From positions 4,133-44,278 of the forward strand of contig ONLK01000009.1 in assembly GCA_900318615.1 (NCBI GenBank): a stretch of DNA of 40,146 bases. The letters run 5' to 3'. This document shows, one piece after another, positions 8,550 through 16,994 of this stretch. This stretch comes from an uncultured Eubacteriales bacterium (GTDB lineage Bacteria; Bacillota; Clostridia; Lachnospirales; Lachnospiraceae). Numbering within the stretch: the stretch's first letter is position 1; each line of letters opens with the position of its first letter. The translations under genes and the position numbers were made by a program. The notes under the pieces were generated by a model. The model ran no database searches and was not told the origin of the DNA. It worked only from the letters and a program-made list of their open reading frames with translations.

Positions 8550-8780
8550 GAATAAACTTATCCGCTGTGCCACCCTGATTCACGGTTTCCCGCCTTTAGG
8601 ATACCAGCATATCCCTTTGCTTAACGCAGTCTCACGTCGCAGTATACTCGGCCATGTCAGAATACACAGCCTTTCCCTGCGCCCTCCGCGGTCCATTTAT
8701 ACAGCCGGCCTCCCGTCCTTTCTCAGCATCCGGACTCTCTGTAGGTGCCTTCTCTGCCTTTATCTCCGCATCACAGGTTT
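8513..8780 (-). promoter_or_regulatory. T-box riboswitch responding to tRNA-Trp
   Basis: The T-box signature AGGGTGGCACAGCGG lies at 8562-8576, followed by an antiterminator partner (TTATTCGCCCCT) and the terminator. Upstream are the AG bulge and distal-loop region (AGAGAGTCCGGATGCTGAG) and a likely specifier TGG at 8693-8695 in the context ATAAATGGACC. The acceptor-binding bulge reads TGGC, which would pair with GCCA, matching the G73 discriminator of tRNA-Trp. Uncharged tRNA-Trp should stabilise the antiterminator and switch on trpEGDCFBA. The stem I 5' boundary is approximate; about 120 further bases of leader reach the promoter. Confidence 0.92.
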
Positions 8781-8907
8781 AAGAAATCAAGTTTCACAAA
8801 AAACACTTATGTTTGTATAAATCCGCGCTCTGTCCGCCGTCCGGTATCTCCTGCCTGCAGGCGCCCGGTCGTGCGCGAGATTTAACTTATTCATTAAAAT
8901 TAGTGAG

Positions 8908-8936
8908 AGTATACTGCCTGTTCCGAAAAAAGTCAA
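8908..8936 (-). promoter_or_regulatory. Promoter of the trp operon
   Basis: Minus-strand TTGACT (-35, 8931-8936), 17-base spacer, TATACT (-10, 8908-8913): near consensus. Transcription would start near 8901, giving a leader of about 420 bases before trpE. Between it and the next gene (8937-9127) I see only AT-rich sequence. Confidence 0.85.
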
Positions 8937-9127
8937 CCAGAAGTTGCTTTGATTGTTAACCAATTAATTGGAAAGCTTCCTGATCGTAAAACTTTTCAAT
9001 TGCAAAACTTTTAAGCTGCTTTTTATTATAAAACGTCTTCCGGAATCAGATGGCAGTAGTCAAACGCGCCGGAGCATGCTACTATAACAGGCGAAATCGT
9101 ACATACAGGATGGGAAGAAGGATGGTT

Positions 9128-9790
9128 ATGCAGTTACGCTACAAACTTGCAGTTTTTGATATGGATGGAACGCTTCTGGATACGCTGACGGACCTTGGCA
9201 ATGCGCTGAACTATTCGCTTCAGGTCAACGGATATCCGCAGCGGACGGTGGATGAAACCCGCCGTTTTGTAGGGAATGGTATTCACAAGCTGGTAGAGCG
9301 GGGGGTGCCCGAAGGGACTTCTCCTTTGAATGTCGAGAAGGTTTATCACGATTTTCTTCCGTGGTATCAGGCACACTGCGAGGACAACACGCATCCTTAT
9401 CCCGGAATTATTCAGATGCTCCAGGATCTTAAGCATGCCGGTGTCCGCACCGCTGTTGTTTCAAACAAGGCTGATCCGGCTGTTCATAAGCTTGCCGGGC
9501 ACTATTTTCCGGGCTGCTTTGACACCAGTGCCGGCGACCGGCCCGACATTGCTAAAAAACCGGCCCCGGATATGGTCAATCACGTCCTGACTCAGCTGAA
9601 CATCGGCCGGGCAGACACTGTCTATATCGGAGATTCCGATGTCGATATTCTCACGGCAGCCAATTCCGGGATGGATCATATCATTGTGACCTGGGGGTTC
9701 CGCAGCGTTCCGTTCCTGAAGGAACACGGTGCGAAAGTACTCGCTGAAAGTCCGGATCAGATCGTAAGAATCATTACCGGGCAGATGTGA
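9128..9790 (+). CDS. HAD-family phosphatase, phosphoglycolate phosphatase-like
   Basis: Small-molecule phosphatase of the HAD superfamily. Motif I is FDMDGTLLDT near the N-terminus, with aspartate nucleophile and general acid; motif II is AVVSNK; the motif III lysine is in KKPAPD and motif IV is YIGDSDVDILTA. The cap lies between motifs I and II, the layout of phosphoglycolate and PpaX-type phosphatases; the substrate cannot be told from sequence. The start at 9128 is chosen because AAGGA lies 5 bases upstream; the upstream in-frame ATGs have no ribosome site. 220 aa. Divergent from the trp operon, convergent with the EamA transporter. Confidence 0.88.
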   Translation: MQLRYKLAVFDMDGTLLDTLTDLGNALNYSLQVNGYPQRTVDETRRFVGNGIHKLVERGVPEGTSPLNVEKVYHDFLPWYQAHCEDNTHPYPGIIQMLQDLKHAGVRTAVVSNKADPAVHKLAGHYFPGCFDTSAGDRPDIAKKPAPDMVNHVLTQLNIGRADTVYIGDSDVDILTAANSGMDHIIVTWGFRSVPFLKEHGAKVLAESPDQIVRIITGQM

Positions 9791-9869
9791 CGCCGGATTA
9801 TATTCTGCCGCCGGCGTCATAAATAATAAGGCAGCAGCTTTGGTCTTCAGGCCGTGGCTGCTGCCTTTT
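9788..9869. terminator. Tandem hairpins between convergent genes; bidirectional terminator
   Basis: The first hairpin (9788-9796 with 9811-9819, TGACGCCGG/CCGGCGTCA) overlaps the HAD stop codon. The second (GGCAGCAG at 9830-9837 with CTGCTGCC at 9858-9865) is followed by TTTT on the plus strand. On the minus strand it is followed by TTATTATTT, so it may also end the EamA transcript; its right arm lies within the last codons of that gene. Confidence 0.75.
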
Positions 9870-10761
9870 CTCTCCGTCCGCCTGCGGAAATCAGTACCAG
9901 CATAAGGAAAACGAAGGCAAAGCCGGAGAAATCCCACCATGTAAACGGGTTATGGAACAGTGTGATCGAAAGAATGGCCGCTGTCACCGGCTCCGCAAAG
10001 CCATAAAGGATTCCCTTCTCCGGTCCGATCAGACGGACTCCCTTCATATAGGACACGAAGGCTATGACATTTCCGACGACGACAACAAACAGAATACCGA
10101 AAATTCCCATCCCGTTCGGAACATACCCGAAGGTCCATGGTCGGAAAACAAGGGTGAAAAAGATACCGCCCATAAGGAAGGCCCAGCCCTGCAGCATGGG
10201 CACCGGATAGTGCTTCATCAGATTTTCCGGTGCCACATTGTAGATCATAACGCAGACAGCGCACACGATGCCGCACAGCAGTGCCTGACCTGAAATAGCC
10301 ATATGCTCAATATCGCCGTGCGTGGTCAGAAGGAAAATTCCTGTCAGTGCACAGACAATACTGACGACCTCGTATACCTCCGGCTTTCGATGTCCGCGCA
10401 GGCAGGAATACGCCAGTATAAAAATCGGGGACAGATCCTGCAGAATAGTACTGGCGGCTGCCGAAGACAGCTGAATTGTCAGGAAATAAAAAAACTGGCA
10501 GAAGCTTACCCCCATAATCCCATAGATCAATAGTTCCCGAATACTTCCTTTTGTACTCCATGGTCCCAGTGTCTGTTTTTTCCAGCGGATCATACTGTAA
10601 ATCAAAAGAATAATTCCTGCCAGACCGAGGCGGATCGGAACAAGCCAGCGGCTGTCCATTCCCTGCACATCAAAAAGATACTGCCCCATGGTGCCGGACA
10701 TTCCCCAGCAGGCACCGCCCAGAACACAGAGAAGTGCTCCCCTTGCATTTTTAGATCTCAT
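9847..10761 (-). CDS. EamA/DMT-family transporter
   Basis: Inner membrane drug/metabolite transporter superfamily protein, 304 aa, with about ten hydrophobic segments arranged as two EamA repeats (the first from LLCVLGGACWGMSG, the second from LLCGIVCAVCVMIYNV). The family exports amino acids, metabolites or nucleotide sugars; substrate unknown. The ATG overlaps the aminotransferase stop by 11 bases (10751-10761), so it is translationally coupled to that gene. The pairing suggests transport of an amino acid or keto acid related to the aminotransferase, an inference only. Confidence 0.85.
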   Translation of the reverse strand: MRSKNARGALLCVLGGACWGMSGTMGQYLFDVQGMDSRWLVPIRLGLAGIILLIYSMIRWKKQTLGPWSTKGSIRELLIYGIMGVSFCQFFYFLTIQLSSAAASTILQDLSPIFILAYSCLRGHRKPEVYEVVSIVCALTGIFLLTTHGDIEHMAISGQALLCGIVCAVCVMIYNVAPENLMKHYPVPMLQGWAFLMGGIFFTLVFRPWTFGYVPNGMGIFGILFVVVVGNVIAFVSYMKGVRLIGPEKGILYGFAEPVTAAILSITLFHNPFTWWDFSGFAFVFLMLVLISAGGRREKAAATA

Positions 10762-12073
10762 TTTTCTCCGATACCGGCACTGCCTCCTTCTTTTCCTTCA
10801 GCAGTTTTTCAGCGCTTACCATACGAACACACAGCGTAAACAGATTGGCCGCTGTTTTCAGATCCTCCATGGGCGGGTAGGTTGGGGCAATACGAATGTT
10901 GCTGTCATTTGGATCATGATGATACGGCCAGGTAGCTCCTGCCGGTGTCAGTTTTACGCCTGCCTTCTTTGCCTTGTCAACAATAGCCGCCGCGCAGCCG
11001 GGAAGAGAATCAAAGCTGATGAAATAGCCGCCGCGCGGGCATGTCCACGATCCGATTCCAAGCCCTGACAGGTTCTCATCAAAGGTCTGCTCAACCGCCT
11101 CAAATTTCGGACGGATAATTTCCGCATGCTTTCTCATATGCTCTACCATTCCATGGATATCACCGAAGAAGCGAACATGGCGCAGCTGATTTACCTTGTC
11201 GTACCCGATGGTCTGATACTTCAGTGTTGTTCTTATATCCTCCAGGTTATTCTGGGAGGCAGCCATCGCTGCGATACCACTGCCCGGGAAGGTAATCTTT
11301 GACGTTGAGGAGAACTTGTAAACCAGATCCGGATTCCCCGCTCTCTTGCACTCCGCCAGTATCTCGATCAGATAGTCCTGCTTGTCATCGTACAGGTGAT
11401 GGATGCCGTAGGCGTTATCCCAGTAAATACGGAAGTCTTTGGCTGCCGGTTTCAGGCGCGCAAAACGGCGTACGGTTTCATCGGAATAAGAATAGCCCTG
11501 CGGGTTGGAATATTTCGGAACACACCAGATGCCCTTAATTGCTTCATCTTCAGCAACCAGTTTTTCTACCATATCCATGTCAGGACCAGTCGGAGACATC
11601 GGAACCGGAATCATTTCAATGCCAAAGTACTCCGTGATCGAAAAATGACGGTCATATCCCGGAACCGGGCACAGCCATTTTACCTTATCCAGTTTGCACC
11701 AGGGTGTATTGCCCATGATGCCATGAGAATAGGCACGGGAAACGACATCGAACATGACATTTAAGGAAGAGTTTCCAAAAATAAAAATATTGTCCGGGTT
11801 GTTTTCCATCATATCCCCGAGCAGAACCTTGGCCTCCTGGATGCCTGTCAGCACTCCGTAGCTGCGGACGTCTGTTCCGTCCTCGCAGCTTAAATCCGCC
11901 TGCGAATTCAGTGCATCCATCATTCCCATGGAAAGGTCAAGCTGTTCACGGCAAGGTTTGCCGCGGCTCATGTCCAGCTGCAGTTCCATGTTCTGATATC
12001 TTCTGTATTCCCTGCGAAGAGAAGAAATCTCCTGTTCGAGTTCCTGTTCTGTCAACTCTGCGTATGGTTTCAT
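10751..12073 (-). CDS. PLP-dependent aminotransferase, class I, aspartate aminotransferase 1C-like
   Basis: A cytosolic PLP aminotransferase of 440 aa. It begins KPYAELTEQELEQEI and continues DMSRGKPCREQLDLS, which fits the unusual 1C-type aspartate aminotransferases (Pfam Aminotran_MocR, AspT of corynebacteria) rather than the common AspC type. Fold landmarks are FGNSSLNVMFD, the PLP-ring region VPKYSNPQGYSYSD and IYWDNAYGIHHL, the Schiff-base lysine in KFSSTSKITFPGSG and the substrate arginine region NIRIAPTYPP. The start at 12073 has GGAGG 5 bases upstream; the preceding ATG is too close and the longer frame begins inside the promoter. Likely a glutamate-aspartate transaminase; exact donor unproven. 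Confidence 0.88.
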   Translation of the reverse strand: MKPYAELTEQELEQEISSLRREYRRYQNMELQLDMSRGKPCREQLDLSMGMMDALNSQADLSCEDGTDVRSYGVLTGIQEAKVLLGDMMENNPDNIFIFGNSSLNVMFDVVSRAYSHGIMGNTPWCKLDKVKWLCPVPGYDRHFSITEYFGIEMIPVPMSPTGPDMDMVEKLVAEDEAIKGIWCVPKYSNPQGYSYSDETVRRFARLKPAAKDFRIYWDNAYGIHHLYDDKQDYLIEILAECKRAGNPDLVYKFSSTSKITFPGSGIAAMAASQNNLEDIRTTLKYQTIGYDKVNQLRHVRFFGDIHGMVEHMRKHAEIIRPKFEAVEQTFDENLSGLGIGSWTCPRGGYFISFDSLPGCAAAIVDKAKKAGVKLTPAGATWPYHHDPNDSNIRIAPTYPPMEDLKTAANLFTLCVRMVSAEKLLKEKKEAVPVSEKNEI

Positions 12074-12171
12074 CATGCCCTCCATCTGCGTGCTCTTCGG
12101 CGAAATAAGGCTTCGCCGGCCACACTGTAACAATTCTTTCTTCTGAAGTCTCAAGCATTTGAATCTGTAAC

Positions 12172-12201
12172 AATATAGCACACAACAGCCGTGGTTGTCG
12201 A
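12172..12201 (-). promoter_or_regulatory. Promoter for the aminotransferase-EamA pair
   Basis: Minus-strand TCGACA (-35, 12196-12201), 18-base spacer, TATATT (-10, 12172-12177), giving a leader of about 90 bases. Confidence 0.65.
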
Positions 12202-12313
12202 TAAAAAGATAAAAGCTGGACCTGCCCGGAACGCATCGAAAAAGCTATACCCATGGCGCTTCGCCTGTGCTCCGGTGACATACGGCTGGTGACATACGAC
12301 GATGCGTTTTTCA

Positions 12314-12342
12314 TTGATATCCTGTTTTTTTTGTGATATTGT
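12314..12342 (+). promoter_or_regulatory. Probable promoter for the HNH protein gene
   Basis: TTGATA (12314-12319), 17-base spacer, TATTGT (12337-12342). It would give a ~270-base leader to the HNH gene that contains the paired palindromic repeats. The 12074-12622 gap holds otherwise only the divergent promoter. Confidence 0.5.
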
Positions 12343-12408
12343 ATGAACGAATATCTGATATCTGTAAAGTTCCTGAAGGACACAGAAATCATCGTGCAGC
12401 CGCCCGCC

Positions 12409-12497
12409 ATGCCGGGCATTTCCGGAATTGAATGGTTTTCATTTCCGGCCTGCCTGGATAAAAGTACCACTTGCCTGATGCCGGGCATTTCCGGAAT
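12409..12497. repeat. Two copies of a 20-bp double-palindrome repeat
   Basis: ATGCCGGGCATTTCCGGAAT occurs identically at 12409-12428 and 12478-12497, 69 bp apart. Each copy holds two perfect palindromes, ATGCCGGGCAT and TTCCGGAA. Sited in the leader of the HNH gene; could be operators or RNA hairpins. Confidence 0.85.
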
Positions 12498-12622
12498 CAA
12501 TTGGCTTTCGGTCAGCTTTTCTGAAATGGCAGCACCAATGGCGGCACCGTAAAATTCAGATACCGCAGCACCGCAAATGGTGCTTTGAAACGATATGTAT
12601 ACAGTGCCATGGAGGACACACA

Positions 12623-14815
12623 ATGTCATTTATTATTACAAATGGCACTTCATATTGTCATCAGACCCGCAATCGTGCAGTACAAATCGTCGATAATCGA
12701 TCTGAAGCAACGAAATTTAAGGACGAAACTACTGCGCAAAAACTGCTCGCCAGAGCGACCAAAAAATTGAAGGGGTATGAAGTAGTCAATATAAGTGCCG
12801 ATAATATCAACGAAAAATCATCCATCACTCCTGTGCCGGCTGAAAACACAGTGCAGAACGCTATTACCGATGTAAAAACACCGGCAGCAAAAAAGGCTGA
12901 TATTCCAATCCGGAGTGAAAGCGAAAAAGAGAACAAGCATCCTGCTTCCGAAATCAAAGCATCCGCGGTTAAACCGGATGCAAATGCCGAAACTGAAAAA
13001 GTTACGGGCAGCGAAATTAAAAACCTCCCGACTACCGGTGCCGGTAAGACTGCGGCGGAGGAAACTTCTTCAGAGCATCCTTCCGGCAATACGAGAAAAC
13101 CCCGGCGCAGGCAGCATAGTCATAAAGCCGCAGGACAGGTTCAGGATCATTCCGCGCAGAAAAGTTCAGGTACCCCGGTTTCCATTCCGAAAACCACCGA
13201 ACCGGAATCTTCGGTTTCCATGCCGAAAACCACTGCGCCGGCATCTTCGGTTTCTATGCCGAAAACCACCGCGCCGGAATCTTTGTCTGCTGCCACGGGT
13301 ACGGAAACTGCTTCAGCGGTAAAGGAAGCTAAAACTGCCGGCACAGAAAAAGTTCCCGCAGAGAATATTTCTGTGGAAAGGGCTCCCGTTCCACAGGCTC
13401 CAGCCTCCGTTCCCATGCCGGCAATCACCATTGTTACCAGGCATGCGGGGACTGCAAATAGACGCATTGATCAATCGAATCCGGCGGAAAATCTTCCGGC
13501 AGAAAACAATCATGCGCAGCCAGATGAGGCGGCCGAAAAGAATACCCGCTTAGAACCTTCCGATCAGAAAAAGCCAGCGGATGAGAATACCCGCAGTAAG
13601 GTTTCCGATCAGAAAAAGCCAGCAGGGGAAAATACCCGCAGGGAGACTGCTGCGCTTGTGCTGCCGGTTGTCCCGAAGTTTCGCATTGAAACCCATAAGG
13701 CTGGTGCCAGTCACCAGAACAATCCTTCTGCGGGCGGTCATAAGACAGCCGTCAAATCGCCAACCGACGATATGAGTGCTTCAATGATTTCGTCTTCTGT
13801 CGATTTGAATGTTTCACCTGTCTCATCCTCTGTCGGTCTGAATACTTTGAAAAGGGAATACGATGTTTCAAAGGAGCTGGATATTTCCGCTGATGTTTCT
13901 GATGCAGCCAATAAAACGGTTACTGCCGGTAAAGACAGACTTCCGAAGCCGGCTGAAAACCCAGAAATGAAAAATACCGGAAACGCGATAACAGAAAATA
14001 CCGGAAAAGCGGTAACAGAAAATACCGCAAAGACAGGAAATATACGTAAAGCACCTTCGGACGAGGTAAGAGAACAGACTTCGGATCATTCAAAACCGCA
14101 GAATGCGGTTCAGAATGCAGCCGTTCAGAATCACTCAGAAGCGCAGCGTTCTTCACATAGCCGGCAGGACAGAAACCATTCTCAGGCTGATTTGCCTGCC
14201 AGGGCGGAAGAAAAAAAAGGACCGGAGATAAAACCGCCGGAAATCACTTCCGGTGAAAACAGAGAATCTTCTGTCAGAAATACTTCTGCACGTTCCTCCC
14301 GTTCATCCAGATATGCTTCCCGCCGCAGGGGCGGACGCGGAAGATACCGGGATACCGATGGATTCGCTGCCGATGCTTTTACCGGCGGCTCTTTAACAGG
14401 CGGCGGACGGACAAACGATGAAATTGCGGAAAATGAATCGAACCTGAAGGAAGTGCGCGACGATGCAGGACACGTTACTCATCCGGTGCCCAGAAGATAT
14501 TTTACGCAGCGTGAACGCAATATGATTTACAACAGTACGGAAGGGCACTGCGGCATTTGCGGACGTTTCATTCCCCTCGGGGAGTACACTATTGACCATA
14601 TCATCCCTCTTTCCAAGGGCGGAACCAATGATTTGAGCAATCTGCAGCCCTGCTGCTCCTTCTGCAACAAAGCAAAGGATGACTCTATGGGGGATGAGTT
14701 TTTCGAACGTATTGAAAGAATTTATCTGTATCAGGCGCAGCTTCGTTACAGCAAAAAGAAATTCAAAAAGCTTAAGAAAGCCCTGAAAAGCCTGAAAGAT
14801 AAGAATGATGAATAA
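12623..14815 (+). CDS. HNH endonuclease domain protein with long low-complexity linker
   Basis: 730 aa in three parts. Residues 1 to ~58 (MSFIITNGTSYC... YEVVNIS) look like a small folded domain that I recall, without being able to check, at the front of other clostridial proteins. Residues ~60-600 are low-complexity, rich in T, E, K, P, A and S, with short internal repeats: three near copies of VSMPKTTAPESS, two of SDQKKPADENTR and several ENTGKAVT-like units. The C-terminal ~110 residues are an HNH/McrA-like nuclease fold: zinc pairs CGIC and CSFC, the core IDHIIPLSKGG, then LSNLQPCC and a lysine-rich end. GGAGG is 7 bases before the start. No signal peptide. Likely a DNA- or RNA-acting nuclease with a disordered tether; target and partner unknown. 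Confidence 0.85.
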   Translation: MSFIITNGTSYCHQTRNRAVQIVDNRSEATKFKDETTAQKLLARATKKLKGYEVVNISADNINEKSSITPVPAENTVQNAITDVKTPAAKKADIPIRSESEKENKHPASEIKASAVKPDANAETEKVTGSEIKNLPTTGAGKTAAEETSSEHPSGNTRKPRRRQHSHKAAGQVQDHSAQKSSGTPVSIPKTTEPESSVSMPKTTAPASSVSMPKTTAPESLSAATGTETASAVKEAKTAGTEKVPAENISVERAPVPQAPASVPMPAITIVTRHAGTANRRIDQSNPAENLPAENNHAQPDEAAEKNTRLEPSDQKKPADENTRSKVSDQKKPAGENTRRETAALVLPVVPKFRIETHKAGASHQNNPSAGGHKTAVKSPTDDMSASMISSSVDLNVSPVSSSVGLNTLKREYDVSKELDISADVSDAANKTVTAGKDRLPKPAENPEMKNTGNAITENTGKAVTENTAKTGNIRKAPSDEVREQTSDHSKPQNAVQNAAVQNHSEAQRSSHSRQDRNHSQADLPARAEEKKGPEIKPPEITSGENRESSVRNTSARSSRSSRYASRRRGGRGRYRDTDGFAADAFTGGSLTGGGRTNDEIAENESNLKEVRDDAGHVTHPVPRRYFTQRERNMIYNSTEGHCGICGRFIPLGEYTIDHIIPLSKGGTNDLSNLQPCCSFCNKAKDDSMGDEFFERIERIYLYQAQLRYSKKKFKKLKKALKSLKDKNDE

Positions 14816-14862
14816 TCCTGTGTTTCACATTCCATTATAAAGATGTGATCGCATATAATAAA

Positions 14863-14911
14863 GAACGAGGCGAATATTGTTCCTTCAGTATTCGCCTCGT
14901 TCCTTTTGTTT
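14863..14911 (+). terminator. Terminator after the HNH gene
   Basis: A 14-bp perfect stem (GAACGAGGCGAATA at 14863-14876 with 14889-14902) followed by CTTTTGTTTT. On the minus strand the tail CTTTATTATA is weaker, so it may also help end the purine transcript. A further 8-bp inverted repeat (TTCAATAG/CTATTGAA) lies at 14915-14940. Confidence 0.85.
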
Positions 14912-15026
14912 TATTTCAATAGTTATCTCTGCCTATTGAATATCGTTATCTTAATATTTACCGCTGCTCTTTCGTCTTCTGTTTCATATCGTATATCATC
15001 GATATGATGATCATTAAAACCGTTCC

Positions 15027-16205
15027 TCAGTGATGGAACAGACGGATTCCGGTAAAGCTCATCACCATATCGTATTTATCGGCGCATTCAATTACGAGAT
15101 CGTCTCTCACACTGCCGCCCGGTTCTGCAATATATTTGACGCCGCTCCTGTGAGCCCTCTCAATGTTATCTGAGAACGGGAAGAAAGCGTCCGATCCGAG
15201 AACTACATTCGTATTCTTATCAAGCCATGCTCTCTTTTCCTCGCGGGTGAATACCGGAGGCTGAACTTTGAAGCGTTTCTGCCATTCTCCGTCGCGAAGA
15301 ACATCCTCATACTCGTCGCCCATATACACGTCAATCGTATTATCGCGATCCGCACGTCCAAGTCCGTCTATGAACGGAAGCTCAAGAACCTGAGGAGACT
15401 GGCGAAGCCACCAGTTATCCGCCTTGGAACCTGCCAGCCGTGTACAGTGAATTCTTGACTGCTGTCCGGCACCTACTCCGATCGCCTGCCCGTTCTTTAC
15501 ATAGCACACAGAATTAGACTGTGTATATTTCAGCGTGATCATCGCAATCTTCATATCCATCAAAGCATTCGCCGGAATTTCTTTATTTTTAGTTACAATG
15601 TTTGAAAAGAAATCGCCGCCCATTTTCAGCTCATTGCGCCCCTGCTCAAAGGTAATACCGAAAACCTGCTTACGTTCCAGCGGAGCCGGGCGGTAGGAAG
15701 GATCCATCTGAATGATCGCATAATTTCCTTTCTTCTTGGTTTTCAGTATTTCAAGAGCCTTTTCACTGTATCCGGGAGCGATAATGCCGTCCGATACTTC
15801 CCGTTTAATAACTCTGGCGGTGTCTTCATCGCATTCATCGGAAAGTGAAATAAAGTCACCGAAAGAAGACATTCTGTCTGCCCCTCTGGCTCTTACATAC
15901 GCACAGGCAAGCGGAGAAAGCTGCCCCATGTCTTCCACCCAGTAAATTTTGGAAAGAGTTTCTGTCAGCGGCAGTCCCACGGCTGCACCGGCAGGGGATA
16001 CATGCTTAAAGGAAGTTGCGGAAGGGAGTCCGGTTGCTTCTTTCATTTCACTGACAAGCTGCCAGCCGTTAAGAGCATCCAAAAAGTTAATATATCCGGG
16101 GCGTCCATTCAGAACCGTCACGGGAAGATCACTTCCGTCTTCCATAAAAATACGGGAAGGTTTCTGATTGGGATTGCATCCATACTTAAGCTGAATTTCG
16201 TTCAT
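15027..16205 (-). CDS. Standalone AICAR transformylase (phosphoribosylaminoimidazolecarboxamide formyltransferase)
   Basis: Formylates AICAR with 10-formyl-THF to FAICAR, the ninth step of purine synthesis. 392 aa starting MNEIQLKYGCNPNQKPSR, chosen because AAAGG lies upstream at good spacing. It matches only the C-terminal transformylase half of ordinary PurH: the catalytic Lys-His is in SFKHVSPAGAA, followed by YTQSNSVCYVKNGQAIGVG, GAGQQSR and VLGSDAFFPFSDN. The N-terminal IMP cyclohydrolase domain of bifunctional PurH is absent; the upstream neighbour supplies that activity. The gene is 38 bases after it. Confidence 0.92.
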   Translation of the reverse strand: MNEIQLKYGCNPNQKPSRIFMEDGSDLPVTVLNGRPGYINFLDALNGWQLVSEMKEATGLPSATSFKHVSPAGAAVGLPLTETLSKIYWVEDMGQLSPLACAYVRARGADRMSSFGDFISLSDECDEDTARVIKREVSDGIIAPGYSEKALEILKTKKKGNYAIIQMDPSYRPAPLERKQVFGITFEQGRNELKMGGDFFSNIVTKNKEIPANALMDMKIAMITLKYTQSNSVCYVKNGQAIGVGAGQQSRIHCTRLAGSKADNWWLRQSPQVLELPFIDGLGRADRDNTIDVYMGDEYEDVLRDGEWQKRFKVQPPVFTREEKRAWLDKNTNVVLGSDAFFPFSDNIERAHRSGVKYIAEPGGSVRDDLVIECADKYDMVMSFTGIRLFHH

Positions 16206-16243
16206 TCTGTTTTCCTTTCTCGAATAACTGGCCGCAGCGTCCA

Positions 16244-16966
16244 TTAACATTCGTGGTTTTTATTGACAATCCGGGATTGTGTACTGCCTGTTCTCAGATC
16301 TATAAATCTGGTAAACAAAGACACCTTATTGTCCTCATTCAGGCTGTCCCAGACCAGCTTTGTAAACTCATTGATTCCACCTTCGGGAATTTCTACTCTC
16401 GTCGGTTCTCCCTCAAAGGAAGGAAGCGGGTTCCCGTTATCCGCATAGGTGTGAATAAAATGGCCTTCTCCTGCTGCCGGATGATCGAATGAGAAAGTAT
16501 TGCGCAGACACTCCGCCGGATCTCCATTATTCGATTTCAGAATAGACATTTGGTAGTCAGCCTTTCCGTCCCGACACCTCATGACACAGGAAATACGGGG
16601 CGTATAGTTTGGTGCGTCCGGCTCGAATTCACGACTTCTTAACGCTTCTTCCATAGAAAGGTCATTCTCGAATCCTTCAAAAATGGTGTCCGTCTGATCC
16701 CCGTTGGTGACAATTGTCCGATTTCCAAGAACACGCACCGGTGCATAGATAATCAGACTCGGATCCTCCATTTTGGATTCATCGAATGCCTGCGTACGTA
16801 TTCCACTGCCATCTGTTACAAAAACACGATTTCGGCTGTTTGCACTTCTCCCCATGATGAAGTAGGCGATAACTGCAAACTGTCCGTCGCCGCTTAATCC
16901 GGCGACAATTCCACGTCCGGGATAAACCGTTGAGCCAAGTTCAGTCGAGAGTACTGCTTTTTCCAC
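16244..16966 (-). CDS. purO: PurO-type IMP cyclohydrolase
   Basis: Closes FAICAR to IMP, the last step of purine synthesis. 240 aa, GTG start with AAAGGAG about 9 bases upstream. It resembles the archaeal PurO family (IMP_cyclohyd), with the N-terminal segment YPGRGIVAGLSGDGQFAVIA, then YFIMGRSANSRNRVF, VTNGDQTDTI, PNYTPRISCVMRCRDG and the C-terminal FTRFIDLRTG. It is unrelated to the MGS-like cyclohydrolase domain of bifunctional PurH. Its neighbour is the standalone transformylase, so together the pair replaces PurH. The assignment rests on remembered family features. Confidence 0.85.
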   Translation of the reverse strand: MEKAVLSTELGSTVYPGRGIVAGLSGDGQFAVIAYFIMGRSANSRNRVFVTDGSGIRTQAFDESKMEDPSLIIYAPVRVLGNRTIVTNGDQTDTIFEGFENDLSMEEALRSREFEPDAPNYTPRISCVMRCRDGKADYQMSILKSNNGDPAECLRNTFSFDHPAAGEGHFIHTYADNGNPLPSFEGEPTRVEIPEGGINEFTKLVWDSLNEDNKVSLFTRFIDLRTGSTQSRIVNKNHEC

Positions 16967-16994
16967 CAGACAATTCTCCTTTCAAGAAAATAAG

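Noticed and set aside
12343-12552. 69-codon plus-strand frame beginning right after the predicted promoter, with an MPGISGI repeat
   Set aside because: No ribosome site, starts almost at the -10 box, and its internal repeat is simply the DNA palindrome repeat translated.
13147-13467. Minus-strand alanine/glycine/valine-rich frame inside the HNH gene
   Set aside because: Mirror of the low-complexity coding repeats; composition reflects the opposite strand.
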